64,000 nt of DNA, from contig KB906759.1 of assembly GCA_000381605.1 (NCBI GenBank), positions 372,001 to 436,000 on the forward strand, written 5' to 3'. Below are positions 18,346 through 26,427 of the stretch, piece after piece. Under the pieces are notes generated by a model that worked only from the letters and a program-made list of their open reading frames with translations, did not search any database and had not been told where the DNA came from. This DNA is from Acidobacteriaceae bacterium KBS 89. Its GTDB lineage: Bacteria; Acidobacteriota; Terriglobia; Terriglobales; Acidobacteriaceae. How positions within the stretch are numbered: position 1 is the stretch's first letter; the number at the start of each line of letters is the position of its first letter. A program made the translations under genes and the position numbers.

Positions 18346-20121
18346 ATGGCTACAAAAAAGAAAACCGCTCTTGCTCTTACAGCAGCACCCCGTACTGTTC
18401 TGCCTGGCAGCGAAAAGGCTCCTCTGCTTGCACCCGCTGCCGTTGGAAGACCCGCGGCGACAGCCGCTGCGAAACCCGCGCCGTCCGCTGCGAAGATCAC
18501 CGTCTCCGTCATCGTCAGACGCAAGGCCGCGCTTAAAACCTCCAATCGCACCGGCAAGGAACGTCTCACCCACGCGCAATATCGCAAGAGCCATGCCGCC
18601 GACCCCGACGCCGTCAAGCTCGTCCGCGCCTTCGCGAAAGCATACGGCCTCACCGTCGCGCCCGACACGCCCGGCCCCGAACGCCGCACCATCAAGCTCT
18701 CAGGCAGCATCGCCGCCATGCAAAAAGCCTTTGGCGTCACGCTCGCCCACCAGTCACACGACGGCACCACCTACCGCGTCCGCGAAGGCAGCATCACCTT
18801 ACCCTCCGAACTCGTCGGACCCGTCCAGGCTGTCCTCGGCCTCGACAACCGCCCACAGGCACAGGCCCACTTTCGCGTCCTCGGCGATGCCGGTTTCACC
18901 GCAAGAGCCGCGCAGGGCACTGGCTTCGCCCAGCCTCACACCGGCGGCGGACTCTTCGAACCTCGCGCAGGCGGCAACTCCTCCTTCACCCCCCCGCAGA
19001 TTGCGGCACTCTACCAATTCCCCGCCAACGCATCCGCCGCAGGCCAAACCATCGGCATCATCGAACTAGGCGGCGGCTACAGGACCGCAGACATCACGGC
19101 CTACTTCAAGTCCATCGGCCAGAAAACGCCCAAGGTCTCCGCAGTTCTCATCGACGGCGGCAAGAACAGCCCCAGCAATGCCAACAGCGCCGACGGCGAG
19201 GTCATGCTCGACATTGAAGTCGCCGCTGCAGTCGCACCCGGCGCCAACATCGTCGTCTACTTTGCTCCCAACACCGACCAGGGCTTCATCGACGCCGTCG
19301 CCGCCGCGATCCACGACACCAAAAACAAACCCAGCGTCGTCTCCATCAGTTGGGGCGCCCCAGAATCCGGCTGGACCGCCCAGGCCATGACCGCCTTCGA
19401 CGCCGCCTGCCAGTCTGCCGCCGCTCTCGGCGTCACCATCACCGCCGCCGCCGGCGACAATGGCTCAACCGACGGAGTCAGCGGCGGACAAAACCACGTC
19501 GACTTCCCCGCCTCCAGCCCGCACATCCTCTCCTGCGGCGGAACCAAGCTCCAGGGCAGCGGATCCACCATCACCTCCGAGGTCGTCTGGAACGAACTTA
19601 CAAACAACGAAGGCGCCACAGGCGGCGGCGTCAGCAACTTCTTCCCCCTGCCCGCTTGGCAGGCCAGCGCCAAGGTCCCCAAACCCACCAACCCCGCTGG
19701 CGGACGCGGCGTTCCCGATGTCGCAGGCGACGCCGACCCCACCACTGGATATGCCATCCGCGTCGACGGCAAGAACATGGTCATCGGCGGCACCAGCGCC
19801 GTCGCCCCGCTCTGGGCCGGTCTCATCGCCGTAGCCAACGCGCAGAACGGTAAGTCGGCAGGCTTCATCCAGCCCGCCATCTACGCCGCGAAAGGCAAAG
19901 CCGCCTTCAACGACATCACCTCGGGCACCAACTACACCGGCACACCTGTAGGCTTCAAAGCCGGCCCAGGCTGGGACGCCTGCACCGGCCTCGGCTCCCC
20001 CATCGGCACCAAGCTGATCGCAGTAGTCAAACCCGGCGGCGCACCCGCAAAGAAAGCCACAAAGAAAACCGCCGCCAAAGGAAAAAAGAAGAGCTCGACA
20101 ATAAGGCGAAGAACCCGATAG
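18346..20121 (+). CDS. Sedolisin family (S53) serine-carboxyl peptidase with propeptide
   Basis: A 591-residue acid protease of the kumamolisin type. Residues about 60-200 form the pro-domain (LTHAQYRKSH, FGVTLAHQSHDGTTYRV), ended by a Gly/Phe-rich linker near 200-225. The catalytic domain carries Glu285 and Asp289 in GEVMLDIEV, the oxyanion Asp371 in AAAGDNGS, and the nucleophile Ser484 in GGTSAVAPLWAGL. Also present are the calcium-site-like segments near the end (AFNDITSGTN, GWDACTGLGSP). GGAGG sits eight bases before the ATG. No signal peptide is visible: the first 60 residues are Ala/Pro/Lys-rich, and the C-terminus is a Lys/Arg-rich tail ending RRRTR. Likely active at low pH, as the family is. 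Confidence 0.93.
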   Translation: MATKKKTALALTAAPRTVLPGSEKAPLLAPAAVGRPAATAAAKPAPSAAKITVSVIVRRKAALKTSNRTGKERLTHAQYRKSHAADPDAVKLVRAFAKAYGLTVAPDTPGPERRTIKLSGSIAAMQKAFGVTLAHQSHDGTTYRVREGSITLPSELVGPVQAVLGLDNRPQAQAHFRVLGDAGFTARAAQGTGFAQPHTGGGLFEPRAGGNSSFTPPQIAALYQFPANASAAGQTIGIIELGGGYRTADITAYFKSIGQKTPKVSAVLIDGGKNSPSNANSADGEVMLDIEVAAAVAPGANIVVYFAPNTDQGFIDAVAAAIHDTKNKPSVVSISWGAPESGWTAQAMTAFDAACQSAAALGVTITAAAGDNGSTDGVSGGQNHVDFPASSPHILSCGGTKLQGSGSTITSEVVWNELTNNEGATGGGVSNFFPLPAWQASAKVPKPTNPAGGRGVPDVAGDADPTTGYAIRVDGKNMVIGGTSAVAPLWAGLIAVANAQNGKSAGFIQPAIYAAKGKAAFNDITSGTNYTGTPVGFKAGPGWDACTGLGSPIGTKLIAVVKPGGAPAKKATKKTAAKGKKKSSTIRRRTR

Positions 20122-20155
20122 ATCAAAAGCTCACCGCACAGTAAAGAGAACAAAA

Positions 20156-20217
20156 GTGGGTGCCCCCATGTCCCGCCTCTGGGACATGGGCGCCACCTCG
20201 ACCCACAATTATTTTTT
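20156..20217 (+). terminator. Terminator-like nested hairpin with T-tract
   Basis: A perfect 10-bp stem CCCATGTCCC / GGGACATGGG (20165-20174 and 20181-20190) with a six-base loop is nested inside an outer GTGGG / CCCAC pair (20156-20160, 20202-20206) and followed by ATTATTTTTT. It lies 34 bases after the S53 stop. The GTGGGTGCCCCATGTC core also resembles dispersed elements I recall from Acidobacteria, so it may double as a repeat. Confidence 0.75.
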
Positions 20218-20643
20218 GCTGTTTTCTGCCCAAAAAACGCATGTCAAGCCCCAAAGACACCTAAACCCTTCCCTTCCAACAACATCCGCGTGGCGTATTG
20301 GTTGCCATCAACCCGCTATACTGGACATATCGATCAAAAACAAGCAAGCCCCGGATCCCTTCGAGGCTAACCTGTTTAGATAGAATATTTTGGACGTAAA
20401 TCCTTTGTTATGAAGCTTTTACAGACCATAACAAGCTGTAAACCATTGAATATAGGCAACTTACGCGCGGGCAATAGGGGGGGAGGGGTATCCTTGAACC
20501 GATAACCGGACAACCTGAGCCCCGCCGCAGACGTACGTAACAGTAATGACAAATGACGGCGACACACGAAACCCATCGGGCACCGTCAACAATATCAATA
20601 CTTCGCGTCGGGCCAATTTCGTTCTATTCTTGACGCTACCCAA
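20218..20643 (+). promoter_or_regulatory. Long leader region upstream of the molybdenum hydroxylase operon
   Basis: No gene is visible in these 426 bases. They hold a sigma-54-like TGGCGTATTGGTTGC at 20291-20305 (GG and GC separated by 10 bases), an inverted repeat TTTACAG-N11-CTGTAAA at 20418-20442, and a G-rich run near 20477-20489. Any of these could control the operon starting at 20644. None is proven, and no strong ribosome site precedes that ATG. Confidence 0.35.
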
Positions 20644-22962
20644 ATGGCCACCGCTACCCACCAAATCGTCGGCCAGTCGCCCCTTCGCAAAGAGGGTGCC
20701 AACAAGGTGCTCGGTCGCGCCCAGTACATCGACGACATCACCCTCCCGGGAATGTGGTTCGGCGCCACCGTCCGCAGCACCATCCCCCACGGTCGAATCT
20801 CCTCCATCGCCTTCGACCCCGGCATACCCTGGCACGAGTTCACCATCGTCTCCGCAGCTGACATCCCCGGCGAAAACACAATCGTCCACCTCAGCAAAGA
20901 CCACCCCTGCCTCGCCGTCACCAACGTCAATCACGTTGCCGAGCCCATCCTCCTCCTCGCCCATCCAAACCGCGCCCTACTCCCTGCCGCCGTCGCCGGA
21001 GTCCACATCACCTACGAAGAACTCCCCGCCATCTACACCATCGAGGAGTCTGAAAAGAAAGAGCAAATCATCTGGGGCGAAGGCGAAAACGCCAACACCT
21101 TCAAGACCTACCTGATGCAGAAGAACCAGACTCCCATTCCCGACGAGGTCTGGGAAAAAGCCGACTTCATCGTCGAAGGCGAGTACCGAACCGGAGCTCA
21201 GGAACAGCTCTACATCGAAAACAACGGAGTGATCGCAGAATACGACGCAGAAAAGGGAGTCACAGTAAGAGGCTCCATGCAGTGTCCCTTCTATCTCGTC
21301 CACGCCCTCGAACTAGTCTTCAACCTCCCCGCCGAAAAGTGCCGAGTGATCCAGACCGAAACCGGCGGAGCCTTCGGCGGCAAGGAAGACTTCCCCTCGG
21401 TCATCGGCAGCCACGCTGCTCTCCTCGCCATGAAGTCCGGCCATCCCGTCAAGATCTGCTACGACCGCGCAGAAGACATGGCCGCCACCACCAAACGTCA
21501 TCCCAGCCGCACCCGCCACCGCACAGCCGTATCCAAGGAAGGCAAACTCCTCGCCGGAGAGATCGACTTCGCCATCGACGGCGGCGCCTACGCCACCCTC
21601 TCCCCGGTAGTCCTCTCCCGTGGCACCATCCACGCTCCCGGTCCTTATCACTGGCCCTACATCACAGTCCGCGCCAAAACGATGGCAACAAACATCCCGC
21701 CGCACGGAGCCTTCCGCGGATTCGGCGCCCCGCAAAGCATCTTCGCCCTCGAACGCCACATGGACAAGATCGCAAAGGTCGTCGGCCTCACCCCTGAAGA
21801 GCTCCGCCGTCGCAACTTCCTCACCACCGGTGACCGCACCGCAACCGGTCAGCTCCTCAACGACCCGGTGGACATGCAGCATCTGCTCGCACGCGCTCTC
21901 GATGAGTCGGACTACCGCGCCAAACGCGAACAATTCGACCGCGAAAACCCGACCAGCACCATCAAGCGCGGCATCGGCTTTGCCACCTTCTTCCACGGAG
22001 CGGGCTTCACCGGCTCGGGCGAACGCCGCCTCAATTCCGAGGTAGCAATCAACCTAGATTCAAAAACCGGTCGGCCGCTCATTCTTGTCTCCTCAACGGA
22101 GTTCGGCCAGGGCACCAACACAATCCTTTGTCAGGTCGCCGCACAGACGCTCGGCCTGCCGTATGAAGACGTCGGCATCGCCCAGCCCGACACACATCTC
22201 GTCCCAAACTCCGGACCAACCGTAGCCAGCCGAACCGCCATGGTCGTCGGCAAACTGGTCGAGCGCGCCTCAACTCAAATACTCCAGAGGCTGCGCGATG
22301 ACGCGAACCTTCCGACTCCGCACACACCTGCTGACTTCAAGCGAGCAGCCATTCAGTACGGAAAAGAGCTTGGCAACTTGGAGGTCTGCGTTCGTTACGA
22401 GTCCCCAGTCAACATCTTCTGGGACGACGATACCTACAGCGGTGAAGCCTATCCCGCGTACGCCTGGGCCGCTTACGTCGCCGAAGTTGCCGTCGACACC
22501 ACCACATACTCAGCAAGTGTCACCAACTTCCACGCTCTGCAGGAGGTCGGCAAGGTCCTTCATCCCATCCTCGCCGCTGGCCAAATCGAAGGCGGCATAG
22601 CCCAGGGAATCGGCTACGCCCTCTACGAGAAATGTCTCTGGGTTAACGGTCACCTCGCCAACAACCAGATGACCAACTACATCATGCCCACCAGCGCCGA
22701 TCTTCCGCCCATCCACGTCACCTTCGAGGAGGTGCCCTCACCCAACGGCGCCTTCGGTGCCAAGGGAATTGGCGAGCTCCCCATGGACGGCCCCGCCCCC
22801 GCCATCCTCAACGCCGTCGAACACGCTACAGGCATCTCTTTCAGCGAAATCCCACTGCTGCCGGAAGACATCTTCGAGCGCATGACCCGCACTCCAAATG
22901 CGGGAACCGAGTCCCTTGATCCTGACATCGCCGGCCCGGTCTTCAGTGAGGCCACCGCATGA
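20644..22962 (+). CDS. Molybdopterin-binding large subunit, xanthine dehydrogenase/aldehyde oxidoreductase family
   Basis: A 772-residue catalytic subunit of a molybdenum hydroxylase. The N-terminal a/b-hammerhead domain (GRAQYIDDI, about residues 15-125) is followed by the Mo-cofactor domains with ETGGAFGGKED, PHGAFRGFGAPQ, EFGQGTNT and the conserved Glu in FGAKGIGELP. The Arg-Gly-Phe motif fits xanthine dehydrogenase or aldehyde oxidoreductase relatives; the AYRCSFR motif of CO dehydrogenase is absent. The stop overlaps the ATG of the Fe-S subunit (ATGA), so the three subunits form one operon. No Tat signal is seen, so it is cytoplasmic. The substrate cannot be told from sequence. Confidence 0.93.
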   Translation: MATATHQIVGQSPLRKEGANKVLGRAQYIDDITLPGMWFGATVRSTIPHGRISSIAFDPGIPWHEFTIVSAADIPGENTIVHLSKDHPCLAVTNVNHVAEPILLLAHPNRALLPAAVAGVHITYEELPAIYTIEESEKKEQIIWGEGENANTFKTYLMQKNQTPIPDEVWEKADFIVEGEYRTGAQEQLYIENNGVIAEYDAEKGVTVRGSMQCPFYLVHALELVFNLPAEKCRVIQTETGGAFGGKEDFPSVIGSHAALLAMKSGHPVKICYDRAEDMAATTKRHPSRTRHRTAVSKEGKLLAGEIDFAIDGGAYATLSPVVLSRGTIHAPGPYHWPYITVRAKTMATNIPPHGAFRGFGAPQSIFALERHMDKIAKVVGLTPEELRRRNFLTTGDRTATGQLLNDPVDMQHLLARALDESDYRAKREQFDRENPTSTIKRGIGFATFFHGAGFTGSGERRLNSEVAINLDSKTGRPLILVSSTEFGQGTNTILCQVAAQTLGLPYEDVGIAQPDTHLVPNSGPTVASRTAMVVGKLVERASTQILQRLRDDANLPTPHTPADFKRAAIQYGKELGNLEVCVRYESPVNIFWDDDTYSGEAYPAYAWAAYVAEVAVDTTTYSASVTNFHALQEVGKVLHPILAAGQIEGGIAQGIGYALYEKCLWVNGHLANNQMTNYIMPTSADLPPIHVTFEEVPSPNGAFGAKGIGELPMDGPAPAILNAVEHATGISFSEIPLLPEDIFERMTRTPNAGTESLDPDIAGPVFSEATA

Positions 22963-23429
22963 CCACCATCCAATTCACCATCAACTGCCATGCAGAGACC
23001 ATAGAAGCACCACCGATGAAGCGGCTACTGGACGTCCTGCGCGAAGACCTGCACCTGACCGGTGCCAAGGAAGGTTGCGGCGAAGGTGAATGCGGAGCCT
23101 GCGCCGTCCTGATAAACGGAGACCTCGTCAACTCCTGCCTGATCCCCGTCCTGCAGGCAGAAGGGGCAGAAATCACTACCATCGAAGGCCTGGCCATCGA
23201 CGAAAAGCTCCACCCCATCCAGCAATGCTTCCTTGAAGAAGGCGGCGCGCAGTGCGGCATCTGCACTCCAGGCATGATTCTCGCCACCCATCACCTTCTC
23301 GAGAAGCATCCGCAACCTACACTGTTACAAATTCAGGAAGGCCTTAACGGAAATCTCTGCCGCTGCACCGGCTACATGCGCATCTTCAACGCGGTCCAGC
23401 AATCCGCTCTTGTTGGGGCGGAGAAATAA
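22959..23429 (+). CDS. [2Fe-2S] small subunit of the molybdenum hydroxylase
   Basis: A 156-residue electron-transfer subunit. The N-terminal plant-type ferredoxin site is GCGEGECGACAVL with a further Cys in VNSC, and the C-terminal helical domain has CGICTPGM and LCRCTGY for the second cluster. All eight Cys ligands are present. It starts inside the stop of the large-subunit gene and its own TAA overlaps the next ATG (TAATG). Confidence 0.95.
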   Translation: MTTIQFTINCHAETIEAPPMKRLLDVLREDLHLTGAKEGCGEGECGACAVLINGDLVNSCLIPVLQAEGAEITTIEGLAIDEKLHPIQQCFLEEGGAQCGICTPGMILATHHLLEKHPQPTLLQIQEGLNGNLCRCTGYMRIFNAVQQSALVGAEK

Positions 23430-24286
23430 TGCGCTCCAACGTCACCCAATACGACCTCATCGCCCCGAAATCGCTCGACGCGGTCTTGCAGATTCTTGCC
23501 GACTCGCCCGACCGCTACACGCCCATAGCCGGCGGCACCGAACTCATGGTCGGTCTTGGCGCCGGACGTCTCCAATCAAAAAAACTTATCTCGCTCTGGC
23601 ACCTGGAAGAACTCCGCTTCATCGAAGTCACCCCCGACGCCATCATCATCGGCGCTGGAACCACCTTCACCGACATCCGCAGACACCCTGTCATTGCAGA
23701 GGAGTTCTCGATCCTGGCGCAGGCCGCAAGCTGGACCGGAAGCATCGCCAATCAGAACCGCGGCACCCTCGGCGGCAACATCGTCAACGCCTCCCCGGCC
23801 GCCGACTCACCACCCGTCCTCCTCGCCTACGACGCCGACCTCACCCTGATCTCCACCCAGGGTGCCCGTACCGTGCCCTACCGCGACTTCCACCTCGCTT
23901 ATAAAGAAACCGCGCTAGAACCCTATGAACTCCTCAATAGCATCACGATCTCACGTAACTTGAGTAGTTACAAAACCTACATCCGCAAGGTAGGCACGCG
24001 TAACGCTCAGGCCATCTCCAAGGTAGCCATCGCAGCCCTCGCCCGCATGAATGGCAACCAAATCGAGGACATCCGTATTGGTGCAGCAAGCCTCCGCGAA
24101 TACCCGACCCGCCTTGCCGCCGCCGAACGAGCCCTCACCGGCAAAACCATCACGCCGGAGGTCATCGCCGCCGCTCGAGCCGCCGTCCTCAACGAAGCCC
24201 GTCCGATCGACGACATCCGCAGCACCGCCAAATATCGCGCCTTCGTGGCCGCCAATCTACTGGAAGAATTTCTCCACACCCTCTAG
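23429..24286 (+). CDS. FAD-binding medium subunit of the molybdenum hydroxylase
   Basis: A 285-residue FAD subunit (CoxM/XdhB type). It shows the FAD-binding motifs AGGTELMVGLGAGR near residue 35 and GTLGGNIVNASPAAD near residue 113, and the C-terminal CO-dehydrogenase flavoprotein domain (KVGTRNAQAISKV, GAASLREYPTRL). It passes electrons from the Fe-S subunit to an unknown acceptor. Its stop is only two bases from the stop of the convergent mocA-like gene, with no terminator between. Confidence 0.94.
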   Translation: MRSNVTQYDLIAPKSLDAVLQILADSPDRYTPIAGGTELMVGLGAGRLQSKKLISLWHLEELRFIEVTPDAIIIGAGTTFTDIRRHPVIAEEFSILAQAASWTGSIANQNRGTLGGNIVNASPAADSPPVLLAYDADLTLISTQGARTVPYRDFHLAYKETALEPYELLNSITISRNLSSYKTYIRKVGTRNAQAISKVAIAALARMNGNQIEDIRIGAASLREYPTRLAAAERALTGKTITPEVIAAARAAVLNEARPIDDIRSTAKYRAFVAANLLEEFLHTL

Positions 24287-24288
24287 CA

Positions 24289-24843
24289 CTACGCAAACAA
24301 CTCCCGCGCGCGCTCCAAGTCCTCCACCGTATCCACATCCAGTTCCCCACCGGTCAACTCCACGCAAGGCGCTGACCGCAACAGATCTCTCGCTCCCGCG
24401 TCCCCATGCAATTCCATCAACGATGGAAAAATGCGGACCGGAAAATAAGCTGGAACTCCTCGCCGCCCACTATACGAAGAAGCTGTCACCTCACCCGAAG
24501 CCATCAGCGAACACAAATACGCAGCGGTCACAGCAGGCATGTCGCAAGTCATCACAACACACGCATCAACGTCACGCAGCGCCGCGACACCAACCCCAAT
24601 CGTACCGCCCATTCCTTCAGCCCAATCCTCATTGACCATGACAATCGCAGACCCGAAGTCGCAAGCCGCCTGAATCGACGCTGCCTCGGCCCCCAGCACG
24701 ACCACAATAGGTGAACACGCAGCCTCACGTGCTATTCGCACCGCTCGCTCCAGTAAAGTCTCACTTCCCAACATCACCAATTGCTTCGGCTCACCCAGCC
24801 GTCTCGACGCACCCGCAGCCAGTACCACCGCACCAACTCGCAT
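24289..24843 (-). CDS. MobA/MocA-like molybdenum cofactor nucleotidyltransferase
   Basis: A 184-residue nucleotidyltransferase starting MRVGAVVLAAGASRRLGEPKQL, the nucleotide-binding signature of MobA/MocA proteins. TCDMPAVT supplies the metal-binding Asp. The ATG at 24843 shares one base with the xdhC-like stop (TGATG), so I start it here, although an upstream in-frame start exists. It likely makes the cytidylylated Mo cofactor needed by the neighbouring hydroxylase, whose operon it converges with. Confidence 0.85.
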   Translation of the reverse strand: MRVGAVVLAAGASRRLGEPKQLVMLGSETLLERAVRIAREAACSPIVVVLGAEAASIQAACDFGSAIVMVNEDWAEGMGGTIGVGVAALRDVDACVVMTCDMPAVTAAYLCSLMASGEVTASSYSGRRGVPAYFPVRIFPSLMELHGDAGARDLLRSAPCVELTGGELDVDTVEDLERARELFA

Positions 24844-25967
24844 CAAGCGCCATCCAGAGCACACTGCACCTGAAGGTACCGCGAAGCTCCACCTTCTCTC
24901 ACATGCCTCTCAACATCCTCTGAAGACAACCTGCGCGAAGCCCCGAGTTTACCCATACAACAGGCCTGAACCTCGGCGATCACAGCCAATGCAATCGCCT
25001 CCGGCCCCTCTCCACCAAGGTCCAATCCCACCGGCGCATAGATCTGCTCACAGCACTCAGCGACGGTCTGCCCCAACTTCGTCGCAACCTCGCTCACCAA
25101 TAACGAGCTTCGATGGCGCGCTCCCAACAACCCCAGATATCTGGGACGCAACGGCATCACAGCTCCCAGGAGTTCCCTGTCCTGTTCATAGCTGTGTGTC
25201 ATCAGCACCACAGCGTCTTCCTGCCGAATCCCCAGAACATCCGGCGAGGAGGAGGACGCCGTCACAACACGTTCAGCCTCTGGAAACCGCTCCGGCCGCG
25301 CCAGCTGCGCCCGCCCATCCAGCACGGTCACATTCCATCCCAGCAGGGCTGCCATCTTCACCAGCGGCTTCGCGTCGTCCCCCGCACCGAGGACAACCAG
25401 CCGTTGCGGAGCGACCAACCTCTCAACGAACATGCCCTCCGGCATACTTTCGATCCACCCCTCACGCAACACCCCCGAGCGAGCCTCCATCAGTTGTTCC
25501 TCGGTCAGTTCGTCGCTGGCAAAGATGAAGTCCCCCGTTGTCGTAAGAACGGCGCGCGCCAATTGTCTGCTGTCATGCGGCAGCCAGGTCAACACTGTTG
25601 TCTCCCCTCCCCGAAGCGCTCCTTCCAAAGCCGACATTAGCGCTCGGCACTCAGGTGTGTCTGCCGGCTCCAGCAACAGATCGACAACGCCGCCGCACCC
25701 CAGCCCAAATGGCACCTCCGCTGTGTCATCAAACATCGTCGAGTAGTGCTCGACCAAAGAGCCGTTCCGAACCAGCCAGTTAGCCTTGCGCACGACCTCC
25801 GTCTCCAGGCAGCCGCCACTGATGGTCCCCCCATACTCACCGTGTGCTCCCAGCAGCAGACGAGCTCCTGGTCGCCGATAACTCGACCCTTCGGCCCGCA
25901 CGAGTGTCACTAATACCGTTGCACCACCCTGCTGCCATAACCGAACAATGTGCCGACGTTCCATCAT
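24843..25967 (-). CDS. XdhC/CoxI family maturation factor
   Basis: A 374-residue protein with the N-terminal XdhC_CoxI domain (EGSSYRRPGARLLLG, GGTISGGCLE) and a C-terminal Rossmann domain (RLVVLGAGDDAKPLVKMAALLGWNVTVLD). XdhC proteins bind the molybdenum cofactor and aid its sulfuration and insertion into xanthine dehydrogenase-like enzymes. It is translationally coupled to the mocA-like gene. Two Met codons lie at the start (25967, 25964); GGAGAGG is about 12 bases upstream. Confidence 0.92.
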   Translation of the reverse strand: MMERRHIVRLWQQGGATVLVTLVRAEGSSYRRPGARLLLGAHGEYGGTISGGCLETEVVRKANWLVRNGSLVEHYSTMFDDTAEVPFGLGCGGVVDLLLEPADTPECRALMSALEGALRGGETTVLTWLPHDSRQLARAVLTTTGDFIFASDELTEEQLMEARSGVLREGWIESMPEGMFVERLVAPQRLVVLGAGDDAKPLVKMAALLGWNVTVLDGRAQLARPERFPEAERVVTASSSSPDVLGIRQEDAVVLMTHSYEQDRELLGAVMPLRPRYLGLLGARHRSSLLVSEVATKLGQTVAECCEQIYAPVGLDLGGEGPEAIALAVIAEVQACCMGKLGASRRLSSEDVERHVREGGASRYLQVQCALDGA

Positions 25968-26427
25968 GCCGAGAACTTGCCTCTCCTATTGAAGCTTAGT
26001 CCATTTCGCCGACCCATTCATTTGACGGGCTCCTAAACACCTTTCTCTTGCGAGCTAAAGAAAACTCTTTCCTGCTTGCCACTTCTGAACTGATTCTGCG
26101 GCGAAAAGAGAAAAAGTTTTCTCCATTCCGACAACTTGGTGCATGCCTAACTCCCACGTCAGTAACCAGTGATACAACAAAGTCCTTGTAATTTCATCAC
26201 TTTACGTCCAACGGAGCTGCCGCTTCTCCTTGTCCTGCTGCCACTTTGCTGATATGCGCAAAAAATGTGACCGTCATCCCACTTTGGCACTTCCAGTGCA
26301 TATGGAGGCATATCACCCTAAGTCTGCGGAAGCTAAGACCTCCGAAGAAATGTGCCAGTTTAACCAAACTCAGTCAGCACGTTCGACCTGATCCACTTTG
26401 CAGCAAAAATTCCTAGGAGTTTCACCC
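25968..26427 (+). promoter_or_regulatory. Divergent promoter region with a sigma-54-like site
   Basis: This 460-base gap separates xdhC (minus) from the giant MBG protein gene (plus). No coding sequence is visible. At 26285-26300 the plus strand reads TGGCACTTCCAGTGCA: the -24 half matches the sigma-54 consensus exactly, GG and GC are 10 bases apart, and the -12 half is GTGCA in place of TTGCA. The site is also a small palindrome (GCACT-tcc-AGTGC), so an operator is the alternative. The ribosome site AGGAG ends eight bases before the ATG at 26428. Confidence 0.4.

Noticed and set aside
20644..24286. Aerobic CO dehydrogenase reading of the molybdenum hydroxylase genes
   Set aside because: The large subunit lacks the AYRCSFR active-site motif and shows AFRGFGAP as in xanthine/aldehyde-type enzymes.
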